Assembly (NCBI RefSeq): GCF_023195755.1
Contig: NZ_CP096203.1
Span: 2,108,001-2,172,000 of the forward strand
Direction: 5' to 3'
Origin: Chryseobacterium nepalense
GTDB lineage: Bacteria; Bacteroidota; Bacteroidia; Flavobacteriales; Weeksellaceae
Length of the DNA: 64,000 bases
The notes below the pieces were generated by a model. It was not told the origin of the DNA. It did not search any database and worked only from the letters and a program-made list of their open reading frames with translations. Numbering within the stretch: position 1 is the first letter of the stretch; every line of letters starts with the position of its first letter. Shown piece after piece: positions 45,508-54,888 of this stretch. The position numbers and the translations under genes are program-made.

Positions 45508-48500
45508 ATGAAAAGATTTCTATTATCTTTCGTATTAATGCTTTTTGCAGTTAATACTTTTTTTGCACAGAGAGATACGGAACATTGGTTTGCACCGATG
45601 AAAAACAAAACAGGTTTAACCGGTGGTGCAAACAGCCAATCCATTTATTTCTCTACCGATTCCACGGTTCCTTTTGATGTGGATATTTACAATAACAACA
45701 CCGTAATTGCTACCGTGAATATTGTTAAAGGAAGTCCTGTAATATACAATCTTCCTATAACCGCCGGAAACTCGAATATCGTTACATCACTCCAGGCCGA
45801 TGCCTTCACACCGATCACTAAGGGCATTTACACAAAAGGCTCCAAACCTTATTATGCCAATTTTAGAATTTCGGTTCCAAGTCACGGCGAAGTTATAACC
45901 TCTAAAGGAAAAGCCGGAATCGGTAAAAAGTTTTATGCAGCAGCTGCACCGATCACGGATATCAGCGGAGGAGGTATTTACAACTTCACGACGGGAATCC
46001 TTGCAACAGAAAACAATACGGTTGTTACCGTTTCAGGATATTCTCCAAGTGTTGTATTTTCAAACGGCACTACGGGAGCTACCACTCCATCTATGTCTTT
46101 TACCCTTAATAAAGGACAATCTTATATTATCGAAGGAGTAGGAAACCAGTCCGGAAATGCCACCGGATTCATTGGGGCAAAAATTGAAGCCGACAAGCCT
46201 GTATCCGTAACCAATGGTAACTTTAACGGCCAGTTTGCATGGGGAGCTGTAGGAGGAAGCTCGGATATCATTATGGACCAATCCGTTCCGGTAGAACGAT
46301 TAGGAAATGAATTTGTTTTGGTAAAGGGAAATGGTAACGTTTCCGCCCAGATGGAAGACGCCCTGATCATTGCTACTGAAAACAACACAGAAGTACGCAT
46401 CAACGGCGGCCCGGTAGTAGCAACCCTTAATGAGGGACAATTTTACAGAGTAAACGGTCCCAATGCCGGAGCTCCCGCCAACAACGTTAATTATATCAAT
46501 CAGGGTAACGAACATTATAACATGTACATTAAAACTTCTAAAAATGTATATGTTTACCAGCTTCTTGCAGGTTTAGCAACCAGTATTGCAACTTTAGGAT
46601 ATAATTATATTCCGCCTTTGAACTGCTTCTTACCGCGAAAGATTGATGAGATTGCTTTAATCAATGACCTGAATGGCGTTTCAAATGATATTAAATTAAA
46701 TATACTTACAGAAGCAGGAGCTACTGTTACCTATACCGTCGGAGCCGGAGCTCCGGTTACACCAACTGCGGCACAGGGTCCATATCCTGTGCAGGGAACT
46801 TCAGCATGGGTATCCTACTCCATTGCAGGACTATCCGGTAATATTACGGTAAACTCTACAAAAGCAGTAACAGCAGGTATTGCAGGAGGAAGCGGAGTTG
46901 TTGGATATGGAGGATATTTTGCAGGGTTTTCATCTGTTCCGGTAATTGCCAAACAAACCGGAGACTGTGTTCCGGGAATTGTTCTTGAAGTTGATGATAG
47001 TTTTGAGACCTATCAGTGGTTTTTAAATGATGTCGCAATTCCGGGTGCTACGCAAAATGTATATACTCCGACTCAGGCAGGAAATTATACGGTAAAAGTG
47101 ACAATGGGAACTTGTCCTCCCGTAACCACTCCTATTTACAAGGTGTTCTCATGTGTAACCAATACGACAACCAGCCTCAATGTATGTGCTACTAAAGTAA
47201 TTACACCTGCATTTTCATTCAACACAACACAGACTCCTGTGGCAAGCACTGTAACTATTCTTACTTATCCTTCACACGGAACAGCAACACTGAACCCTTC
47301 AACAGGGCAAATCACCTACATTCCGAATCCAGGCTATTTAGGTGCGGACACTATTGTTTATCAGTTCTGCGGTAACGCTACTGAATTTATTGATTGTGAA
47401 CATGTAACTTTAAATCTAAATGTTGTTCCTTTCATTTTAACCGATACCACCATTAAAGCATGCCAATATAACGGAAAAGGATTCTTTGATCTGACAACAG
47501 CTATTGTAACATTATACAATCCTGTCACCAAGAAATTCTACCCTACGCTGGCAGATCTTAATGCAGGAACCAACCTGATCACTAATCCAACCAATTATTT
47601 TTCGGCGGAAGGATTTGTATACGTACAGGTAACTACTAATGAAGGTTGTGTTGGAAATGCCAAAATAACACTAGCATTCTTCCCTTCGCCTGTAGTAACA
47701 GAAGCAACTTTAAGTGAGTGTTTCCTTGAAACTGATGAAGGTAAGGCAAAATTTGATCTTACTATTGCCAGCGTAACAACAGAAAGTCCGGTTACGAAAA
47801 AGTATTATCCTACATTTGTGGATGCAAGTAACGGAACCAACGAAATCCTGAACGCAGACACTTATATCTCCGGAAACGGGACTGCCTATGTGAGAGTTTA
47901 CAATAGTAATCAGTGTTATTCTATTGCTAAGGTTAATCTGAAAGTTATTCCTCCGAAAAGATCTGCGATTCTTACTGATAAAATTATTTGTATCGACGGA
48001 AGAACCAATCTTGACGCCGGACCGGGATATGCTTCTTATGAATGGAATACCGGAGCAACCACACAGGTACTGGAAGGTGTTTCCGTAGGTGAATACTGGG
48101 TAATCCTTGAAGATAACGGATGCTTTGTAAAACAGATGGTATACGTGAAAAAAGCAGATACTCCGGTTATTAGTGAAATTGAAATATCAAATAATACGGT
48201 AACTGTTCATGTAACAGGAGGTAAAGGGCCTTATCAATATGCCGTGGATTCGCCAACCAACTGGCAGGATTCCAATGTATTCACCGGACTTACAAGAGGA
48301 CAGCATGTGTTCTATGTAAAAGATGCATACAACTGTACACCGGTTTCTGTTGAGATAACCGTACCAAACCTTATTAATGCCATTACCCCTAACGGCGATA
48401 ATAAAAATGACTTTATCGATTATAGCGAACTTTCTTACAAAGACAATCTTTCATTTGTTGTTTACGACAGATATGGAAATAAGATATTCACAGGAGATAA

Positions 48501-48648
48501 ATTCAATAATTACAAATGGGACGGGAAGCATTATGATAAAAAATTGATAACCGGAACATACTGGTATCATATTAATTGGAATGAACCTAATAAAGAAAAA
48601 ACTCCAGTTAAATATACAGGTTGGATATTAGTGAAAAATATAGACTGA
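45508..48648 (+). CDS. T9SS type B secreted protein, array member 2
   Basis: A 1046-aa paralogue. The signal peptide ends at residue 21 (NTFFAQ). The IgGFc-binding-like region runs to about 490, with ATENNTVVTVSGY and ATENNTEVRI. The Ig-like module has VDDSFETYQWFLN and NYTVKVTMGTC. A NPSTGQITYIPNPGYLG repeat and two FDLT...VTKKYYPT modules follow (residues omitted between them). Then come LDAGPGYASYEWNTGATT, an SprB-like repeat and the type B sorting domain. Its first 33 nt of coding DNA are identical to those of gene 4. The Ig-like module also resembles gene 4 more than gene 3. Confidence 0.88.
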   Translation: MKRFLLSFVLMLFAVNTFFAQRDTEHWFAPMKNKTGLTGGANSQSIYFSTDSTVPFDVDIYNNNTVIATVNIVKGSPVIYNLPITAGNSNIVTSLQADAFTPITKGIYTKGSKPYYANFRISVPSHGEVITSKGKAGIGKKFYAAAAPITDISGGGIYNFTTGILATENNTVVTVSGYSPSVVFSNGTTGATTPSMSFTLNKGQSYIIEGVGNQSGNATGFIGAKIEADKPVSVTNGNFNGQFAWGAVGGSSDIIMDQSVPVERLGNEFVLVKGNGNVSAQMEDALIIATENNTEVRINGGPVVATLNEGQFYRVNGPNAGAPANNVNYINQGNEHYNMYIKTSKNVYVYQLLAGLATSIATLGYNYIPPLNCFLPRKIDEIALINDLNGVSNDIKLNILTEAGATVTYTVGAGAPVTPTAAQGPYPVQGTSAWVSYSIAGLSGNITVNSTKAVTAGIAGGSGVVGYGGYFAGFSSVPVIAKQTGDCVPGIVLEVDDSFETYQWFLNDVAIPGATQNVYTPTQAGNYTVKVTMGTCPPVTTPIYKVFSCVTNTTTSLNVCATKVITPAFSFNTTQTPVASTVTILTYPSHGTATLNPSTGQITYIPNPGYLGADTIVYQFCGNATEFIDCEHVTLNLNVVPFILTDTTIKACQYNGKGFFDLTTAIVTLYNPVTKKFYPTLADLNAGTNLITNPTNYFSAEGFVYVQVTTNEGCVGNAKITLAFFPSPVVTEATLSECFLETDEGKAKFDLTIASVTTESPVTKKYYPTFVDASNGTNEILNADTYISGNGTAYVRVYNSNQCYSIAKVNLKVIPPKRSAILTDKIICIDGRTNLDAGPGYASYEWNTGATTQVLEGVSVGEYWVILEDNGCFVKQMVYVKKADTPVISEIEISNNTVTVHVTGGKGPYQYAVDSPTNWQDSNVFTGLTRGQHVFYVKDAYNCTPVSVEITVPNLINAITPNGDNKNDFIDYSELSYKDNLSFVVYDRYGNKIFTGDKFNNYKWDGKHYDKKLITGTYWYHINWNEPNKEKTPVKYTGWILVKNID

Positions 48649-48672
48649 TAAATACCAAATACATATATTATT

Positions 48673-48691
48673 GGCTGTCCTTGAGACAGCC
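48673..48691 (+). terminator. Rho-independent terminator of array gene 2
   Basis: A 7-bp stem (GGCTGTC/GACAGCC), loop CTTGA, six T, 24 nt past the stop. Confidence 0.88.
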
Positions 48692-48903
48692 TTTTTTATT
48701 TAAAATTAACTGCTAATTAACGGTGAAAGATCCCACTTATTTCCAAAAAAATTTTGCAATATACAAAAATATTAATGACTTTGATGTAGTACTATTTATT
48801 ATCAATCAATTGCAATAACGAATTTAACAATTATATCAATATTGTGGTATCAATTATATAGTTTTTTTCTATTTTTTATAAGGATTATATTAAAATAATG
48901 TTT

Positions 48904-48911
48904 TATTTTTG
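48904..48911 (+). promoter_or_regulatory. TAnnTTTG promoter of array gene 3
   Basis: TATTTTTG, 22 nt before the ATG at 48934. It lies inside the longest reading frame, which would start at 48898. Confidence 0.75.
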
Positions 48912-48933
48912 CATTAGTCTTAATTTACTTGTT

Positions 48934-51744
48934 ATGAAAAAAAATTTATTTGCCTTTTTATTATTGCTCTTTGGCATTAATATTACCTTTGCTCAAAAAG
49001 ATACTGAGCATTGGTTTGCACCGTATTTTGATAAAACAGGTTCGAGCTATAAACATGCATTATATTTCTCTACAGACTCCGTAGTTCCATTCGAAGTAAA
49101 GATTTATAGTCATAATGACATTATCGGCACAGTAACGATCAGCAAAGGGTCGCCACAGGTTTTCAATTTACATTTTAGTAAAATAAGAGTCGTAGGAACA
49201 TCCAATGCCGGAGTTCCTATTAATGTGGGACTTTACACAAAAGGCGACAAACCCTATTTTGTATCATTAAGAGTCGCTATAATTTCGCATGGCGAAATCA
49301 TTACCTCTAAGGGCAAGGCAGGGATTGGCACTAAATTCTATGCAGCAGCCGCTCCTCTTACAGCAACTGGTAGCTTATATAATTTTACAACAGGGATCAT
49401 GGCTACAGAGAACAACACGGTTGTTACCGTATCCGGGTACGATCCTAACGTACAATTTACAAACATCCCTACTCCCACACCCTCTACACTCACTGTTACA
49501 TTAAATAAAGGACAATCTTATATTCTTACCGGGAATACCGATGTGCCCGCTAATAAAGAAGGATTTATCGGAGCGAAGATAGAATCAACCAAACCAGTAT
49601 GTGTAACAAATGGAAATGCGAATGGTTTCTATGCCACGGGAACCGTTGACGGCTCTGATCTTATTATGGATCAGTCCGTTCCTACAGAACGCCTCGGCAA
49701 TGAATTTGCCATGGTAAAAAGTATTTCTACCAGCACTGCAAACATGGAAGGAGGAATTATAATTGGCACCGAAAATGGCACCGATATCTATCTGAATGAT
49801 TCTACGACACCTGTTGCTACCATTAATGAAGGAGACTATTACAGGATTCTTGCCAATCAATATAAAAATCAGGGAGGAGGACATTTTAATCTGTATGTAA
49901 GAACGACAAAGAATGTGTATCTGTATCAGTTGGTGGGAGCAGGAGCAGCTAATAATACCGGCGGATATAATTATATACCACCGTTGAACTGTTTTCTTCC
50001 AAGAAAAATTGATGAAATTGGAAATATCAATCAGATGCCATATATCACATCTGCCATCAATCTGAAACTTAATATTTTGACAGAAGCAGGAGCTGCTGTT
50101 ACTGTAAACGGTGTGACACCTACTGCCGCACAGGGACCTTATCCCCTTACCGGAAATTCTCAATGGGTCACCTACGCCATTCCAGGAATTACAGGAAACG
50201 TAACCGTTACCTCAACAAAAGCCGTAACTGCAGGAGTAAACGGGGGATATAGTACCGCAGGATATGGAGGATATTTTGCAGGCTTCTCTTCTATTCCGTT
50301 AATTACAAAAAAAACGGGAGACTGTATTCCCGGACTAATACTGGAAGTTGCGGACAGCTATAACACCTATCAGTGGTACCGAAACGGAGTTCCTGTTTCG
50401 GGAGCCAATTCCTACAGCTATACACCTACAGTTTCCGGAAACTATACCGTAAAAGTTACGATGGGCTCTTGTACTCCGGCAATAACACCGGTATATAAGG
50501 CGTATAAGTGCTTACAGCAAACAACAAAAAGCATGATCCTGTGTGAAGCCTTCCACACCATTATCCCTGAATTTACCAATTCTACACAGACTTATGTTCC
50601 CAATACGGTAATCATTATAACACCGCCTGTAAACGGAACGGCAGTGATTAATCCTAACGGAGCAATTATTTATACACCAAACCCAGGATTTTTAGGAAAC
50701 GACACCATTGTTTATAAATTCTGCGGAAATGATCCGGAATTTCCAGACTGTGAACAGGTAACTCTAAACTTAACAGTTTCAGCAAGTCCAACGGCAAACG
50801 ATGTTATTTTAAGATCATGTTCATTAATCTCCAATCCTTCGACGGCTTCATTCAACCTGGCGACGGCTCCTGTAACTTCAAGCCAGGGAGTTACAAAAAA
50901 ATATTACCCATCTATTACCGATGCACAAAACGGAACGAATGAAATTCTTAATCCCGCTGCATACATTGCTCCAAACGGAGTTGTCTTTGTAAAAGTAAGT
51001 ATAACGAGCTTATGTTTCAGAATTGCGAAAATAACGCTGGTTGTACTTCCTCCTGCGCATTCTGATATTTTGAAAGACAAAATTATTTGCATGGAAAAGA
51101 CTACAACACTCGACGCAGGACCAGGATTTGACGGGTATCAATGGAGCACAGGAGCGACAACGCAATCGATCAATAATGTGACAGTGGGTACGTATTGGGT
51201 AGACCTGAAGACCGGAGAATGCGTCACAAGACAAAACGTAAAAGTATACCCGTCCGAACAGCCGGTTATCTCAAATATCGAACTATCAAATAATACCGTT
51301 ACCATACACGCCATCGGAGGAACGGAACCATACAAATACTCAACCGACAACATCAACTGGCAGGATTCTAATGTATTCACAAATATACCGAGGGGAGGTC
51401 TGGTTTTTTATATAAAAGACGATTACGGATGCACGCCTATTTCCACAGAAGTTACCATTCCGAATTTAGTGAATGTCATCACGCCTAACGGAGATGGGAT
51501 AAATGATATTCTTGATTATTCGGCACTGGCTTACAAACCGGATTTTAAATTCAGTATTTTTGACCGTTACGGAAGTAAGATCCATGAAGGAAATAAAACA
51601 AACAGCTACAAATGGGACGGAACCATGGTAGGCCGAAAAGTACCTACTGGAAGTTATTGGTTTGACATCAGCTGGAATGAACCTAATAAAGAAAAAACTC
51701 CGATAAAATATACAGGTTGGATACTTGTAAAAAACATTGATTAA
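48934..51744 (+). CDS. T9SS type B secreted protein, array member 3
   Basis: A 936-aa paralogue, the same length as member 4 and closest to it over most of its span. The signal peptide ends near residue 21 (NITFAQ). The IgGFc-binding-like region has ATENNTVVTVSGYDPNVQF and GTENGTDIYLNDS. Then come an Ig-like module (DSYNTYQWYRNG), an INPNGAIIYTPNPGFLG repeat, one KKYYPS...NGTNEILNP module, LDAGPGFDGYQWSTGATT, an SprB-like repeat and the sorting domain ending VKNID. The ATG at 48934 is chosen because upstream codons overlie the promoter. Confidence 0.88.
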   Translation: MKKNLFAFLLLLFGINITFAQKDTEHWFAPYFDKTGSSYKHALYFSTDSVVPFEVKIYSHNDIIGTVTISKGSPQVFNLHFSKIRVVGTSNAGVPINVGLYTKGDKPYFVSLRVAIISHGEIITSKGKAGIGTKFYAAAAPLTATGSLYNFTTGIMATENNTVVTVSGYDPNVQFTNIPTPTPSTLTVTLNKGQSYILTGNTDVPANKEGFIGAKIESTKPVCVTNGNANGFYATGTVDGSDLIMDQSVPTERLGNEFAMVKSISTSTANMEGGIIIGTENGTDIYLNDSTTPVATINEGDYYRILANQYKNQGGGHFNLYVRTTKNVYLYQLVGAGAANNTGGYNYIPPLNCFLPRKIDEIGNINQMPYITSAINLKLNILTEAGAAVTVNGVTPTAAQGPYPLTGNSQWVTYAIPGITGNVTVTSTKAVTAGVNGGYSTAGYGGYFAGFSSIPLITKKTGDCIPGLILEVADSYNTYQWYRNGVPVSGANSYSYTPTVSGNYTVKVTMGSCTPAITPVYKAYKCLQQTTKSMILCEAFHTIIPEFTNSTQTYVPNTVIIITPPVNGTAVINPNGAIIYTPNPGFLGNDTIVYKFCGNDPEFPDCEQVTLNLTVSASPTANDVILRSCSLISNPSTASFNLATAPVTSSQGVTKKYYPSITDAQNGTNEILNPAAYIAPNGVVFVKVSITSLCFRIAKITLVVLPPAHSDILKDKIICMEKTTTLDAGPGFDGYQWSTGATTQSINNVTVGTYWVDLKTGECVTRQNVKVYPSEQPVISNIELSNNTVTIHAIGGTEPYKYSTDNINWQDSNVFTNIPRGGLVFYIKDDYGCTPISTEVTIPNLVNVITPNGDGINDILDYSALAYKPDFKFSIFDRYGSKIHEGNKTNSYKWDGTMVGRKVPTGSYWFDISWNEPNKEKTPIKYTGWILVKNID

Positions 51745-51768
51745 TATAAATGATTATAATTAAAAAAG

Positions 51769-51788
51769 GGACCGTCTTAAGACAGTCC
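51769..51788 (+). terminator. Rho-independent terminator of array gene 3
   Basis: Stem GGAC-GTC / GAC-GTCC with one C-A mismatch, loop TTAA, T run. Placed like the terminator of gene 2. Confidence 0.78.
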
Positions 51789-51884
51789 TTTTTTATTTAA
51801 ATACCAGCTGCTTTTTACAGCTTATAAATATTGATTTTAAAAGTGTTTTTCAATATAATATAATTAATTTTTAAAATATTCTGT

Positions 51885-51892
51885 TATTTTTG
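51885..51892 (+). promoter_or_regulatory. TAnnTTTG promoter of array gene 4
   Basis: TATTTTTG, 21 nt before the ATG at 51914. Confidence 0.75.
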
Positions 51893-51913
51893 CAATAATC
51901 CTAATTCCTATCT

Positions 51914-54724
51914 ATGAAAAGATTTCTATTATCTTTCGTATTAATGTTTTTTGGCATTAATACAATTTTTGCGCAAAGAGACACAGACCATTGGTTTGCC
52001 CCTTATTTTGATGTATCAAGTTCCACCTATAACCACGGGTTATATTTGTCAACAGATTCCACGACTCCATTTGAAGTTAAAATTTACAATAACAATGCTG
52101 TTATCGGGACTGTTACCATCAGTAAAGGCGCACCTCAGGTTTTTAATCTCAATACCAATACCATAAGAACCACCAGTATTTCTGCTGCAGGCGTTCCTAA
52201 TAATATGGGAGTATATACAAAGGGAGACCGTCCGTATTTTGTTTCCCTGAGGGCTGCAGTAAGTTCGCATGGAGAAATCATTACCTCTAAAGGGAAGGCC
52301 GGAATCGGAACAAAATTTTATGCTGCCGCCACTCCTATTACAACTACCGGCTCGCAGTATAATTTCACCACAGGGATCATGGCAACAGAAGACAACACAA
52401 CCGTTACCATATCCGGATATGATCCGAATGTACAGTTTGCCAACATTCCGACGCCTACACCACTTACACTCACCGTTACATTAAATAAAGGGCAGTCTTA
52501 TATTCTTACCGGAAACGGCGGCGTAGTAGCCAACAGAGAAGGATTTATCGGAGCAAAAATAGAAGCAACAAAACCTATTTCCGTAACAAACGGAAATTCG
52601 AATGGCTTCTATGCAACAGGTAGCAATGATGGCTCCGATCTTATTATGGACCAGTCTGTTCCAACAGATCGTCTAGGCAATGAATTTGCGATGGTAAAAA
52701 GTATTTCTACCAGCCCAAACAATATGGAAGGCGGAATTATAATCGGTACCGAAAATGACACAGATATCTATTTGAATGATTCCACAACACCTGTTGCCAC
52801 GATTGATGAAGGAGAATATTACAGGATTCTTGCCAATCAATATAAAGATCAGGGAGGAGGCCATTCTAACCTGTATGTAAGAACAACAAAAAATGTATAC
52901 CTGTATCAGTTGGTAGGAGCAGGCTCTGCCAATAATACCGGAGGATATAATTATATCCCGCCGTTAAACTGTTTCCTTCCAAGAAAAATTGATGAAATCG
53001 GAAATATCAATCTGATGCCGGGTATCACTTCTGCCATCAATTTAAAACTTAATATTTTAACAGAAGCAGGAGCTGCCGTAACAGTGAATGGTGTAACTCC
53101 TACTGCCGCGCAGGGACCTTATTCCCTTACTGGAAACTCTCAATGGGTTACCTACGCCATTACCGGGATTACAGGAAACGTAACCGTTACCTCAACAAAA
53201 GCAGTAACTGCAGGAGTAAACGGAGGATACAGCACAGCAGGATATGGGGGCTATTTTGCAGGCTTCTCTTCCATTCCTTTAATTGCAAAACAAACGGGAG
53301 ACTGTATTCCAGGGCTTGTTCTTGAAGTTGATGACAGCTACGAAACATACCAGTGGTTTTTAAACGGAAACCCTATTCCAGGTGCTAACTCTAACAGCTA
53401 TACACCAACAGTCGCCGGAAACTATACCGTAAGAATTACGGTGGGATCTTGTGCGCCTGCTACTACACCGATATATAAAGTATTTACCTGCCTTCAGGAA
53501 ACTAATAAAAGCATTACTGTTTGTGAAGGATTCCAGGCTATTATTCCTGAATTCACAAGCTCTGCACAGACATATGTCGCCAGCACGGTAACAATTGTAA
53601 CACCTCCGGCAAACGGAACAGCTGTTATTGATCCGAACGGAGTGATTATCTATACTCCGAATTTCGGATTTGCAGGTACAGATACCATTGTCTATAAATT
53701 CTGTGGCAATGATCCCGAATTTACAGACTGCGAGCAAGTTACTTTAACTTTAACGGTTTCTGAAAGTCCGACGGTAAACGATGCTACTTTAAGATCGTGC
53801 TTTATAGAATCAAATCCTGCAACAGCCTTATTCAACCTTACAACCGCTCCCGTAACAGGAACTACCGGTGTTGTAAAACAATACTATCCATCCCCTACCG
53901 ATGCACAGAACGGAACCAATGAAATCCTCAATCCAGATAACTATATTGCGCCAAACGGAGTTGTTTTCATAAAAGTCAGCAATGTTAACGGATGTTTCAG
54001 AATCGCGAAAGTTACCTTGGTTGTACTTCCGCCTGTCTACTCAGCTGTACTTGAAGATAAAATCATTTGTATGGAAGATACGACAACATTAGATGCAGGA
54101 GCAGGCTTTGACGGATATCAATGGAGCAACGGAGCGACAACACAGTCAATCAATAATATGACAGTAGGTACCTATTGGGTAGATCTGAAGACCGGAGACT
54201 GCGTAACAAGACAACAGGTAAAAATATATCCTTCTGAACAGCCGGTTATTTCGAATATTGAAATTTCAAATAATACTGTTACTGTAAACACAATCGGTGG
54301 AACGGCACCTTACAGCTATTCATCAGACAATATCAACTGGCAGGATTCTAATGTATTTACAAATGTTCCGCGAGGTAATACCGTATTTTATGTAAAGGAT
54401 GATTATGGCTGTGATCCCATTACAGTGGAAGTTACCGTTCCGAATTTAATTAACGTCATCACGCCTAACGGAGACGGGATAAATGATATTCTTGATTATT
54501 CGGCACTGGCTTACAAACCGAATTTTAAGTTTAATATTTTTGACCGTTACGGAAGTAAAATCCATGAAGGAAATAAAGCAAACAGCTATCAATGGGATGG
54601 TGCAATCGGAGGCAAAAAAGTATCAACAGGCAATTATTGGTTTGATATAAGCTGGAATGAACCTAATAGCAAGAATACGCCAATTAAGTATTCCGGATGG
54701 ATTATGGTAAAAAACAGAGAATAG
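51914..54724 (+). CDS. T9SS type B secreted protein, array member 4
   Basis: A 936-aa paralogue with the same module order as member 3: IgGFc-binding-like region (ATEDNTTVTISGYDPNVQF, GTENDTDIYLNDS), Ig-like module, DPNGVIIYTPNFGF repeat, KQYYPS module, LDAGAGFDGYQWSNGATT, SprB-like repeat and type B sorting domain. It looks mosaic. The start of the signal peptide copies member 2. The junction IAKQTGDC with VDDSYETYQWFLN also follows member 2. The body follows member 3, and the end (SGWIMVKNRE) is more like member 1. Confidence 0.88.
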   Translation: MKRFLLSFVLMFFGINTIFAQRDTDHWFAPYFDVSSSTYNHGLYLSTDSTTPFEVKIYNNNAVIGTVTISKGAPQVFNLNTNTIRTTSISAAGVPNNMGVYTKGDRPYFVSLRAAVSSHGEIITSKGKAGIGTKFYAAATPITTTGSQYNFTTGIMATEDNTTVTISGYDPNVQFANIPTPTPLTLTVTLNKGQSYILTGNGGVVANREGFIGAKIEATKPISVTNGNSNGFYATGSNDGSDLIMDQSVPTDRLGNEFAMVKSISTSPNNMEGGIIIGTENDTDIYLNDSTTPVATIDEGEYYRILANQYKDQGGGHSNLYVRTTKNVYLYQLVGAGSANNTGGYNYIPPLNCFLPRKIDEIGNINLMPGITSAINLKLNILTEAGAAVTVNGVTPTAAQGPYSLTGNSQWVTYAITGITGNVTVTSTKAVTAGVNGGYSTAGYGGYFAGFSSIPLIAKQTGDCIPGLVLEVDDSYETYQWFLNGNPIPGANSNSYTPTVAGNYTVRITVGSCAPATTPIYKVFTCLQETNKSITVCEGFQAIIPEFTSSAQTYVASTVTIVTPPANGTAVIDPNGVIIYTPNFGFAGTDTIVYKFCGNDPEFTDCEQVTLTLTVSESPTVNDATLRSCFIESNPATALFNLTTAPVTGTTGVVKQYYPSPTDAQNGTNEILNPDNYIAPNGVVFIKVSNVNGCFRIAKVTLVVLPPVYSAVLEDKIICMEDTTTLDAGAGFDGYQWSNGATTQSINNMTVGTYWVDLKTGDCVTRQQVKIYPSEQPVISNIEISNNTVTVNTIGGTAPYSYSSDNINWQDSNVFTNVPRGNTVFYVKDDYGCDPITVEVTVPNLINVITPNGDGINDILDYSALAYKPNFKFNIFDRYGSKIHEGNKANSYQWDGAIGGKKVSTGNYWFDISWNEPNSKNTPIKYSGWIMVKNRE

Positions 54725-54748
54725 ATATTTATCAATTACAATTCAATA

Positions 54749-54774
54749 AGAGACCGTCTTTCGAGATGGTCTCT
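54749..54774 (+). terminator. Rho-independent terminator of array gene 4
   Basis: An 11-bp stem with one G-T pair (AGAGACCGTCT against AGATGGTCTCT), TTCG loop, then a T-rich tract. Confidence 0.85.
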
Positions 54775-54861
54775 TTTGTTTAATATATATGTATAACTAA
54801 AAAAACATGATCCTGAGCAGTTTATTTTGCTATTTTAAATAAAACAATTATATTTTATTAT

Positions 54862-54869
54862 TAAATTTG
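54862..54869 (+). promoter_or_regulatory. TAnnTTTG promoter of array gene 5
   Basis: TAAATTTG, 19 nt before the ATG at 54889. Confidence 0.75.
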
Positions 54870-54888
54870 TAATAAAAGCAACAACTTA

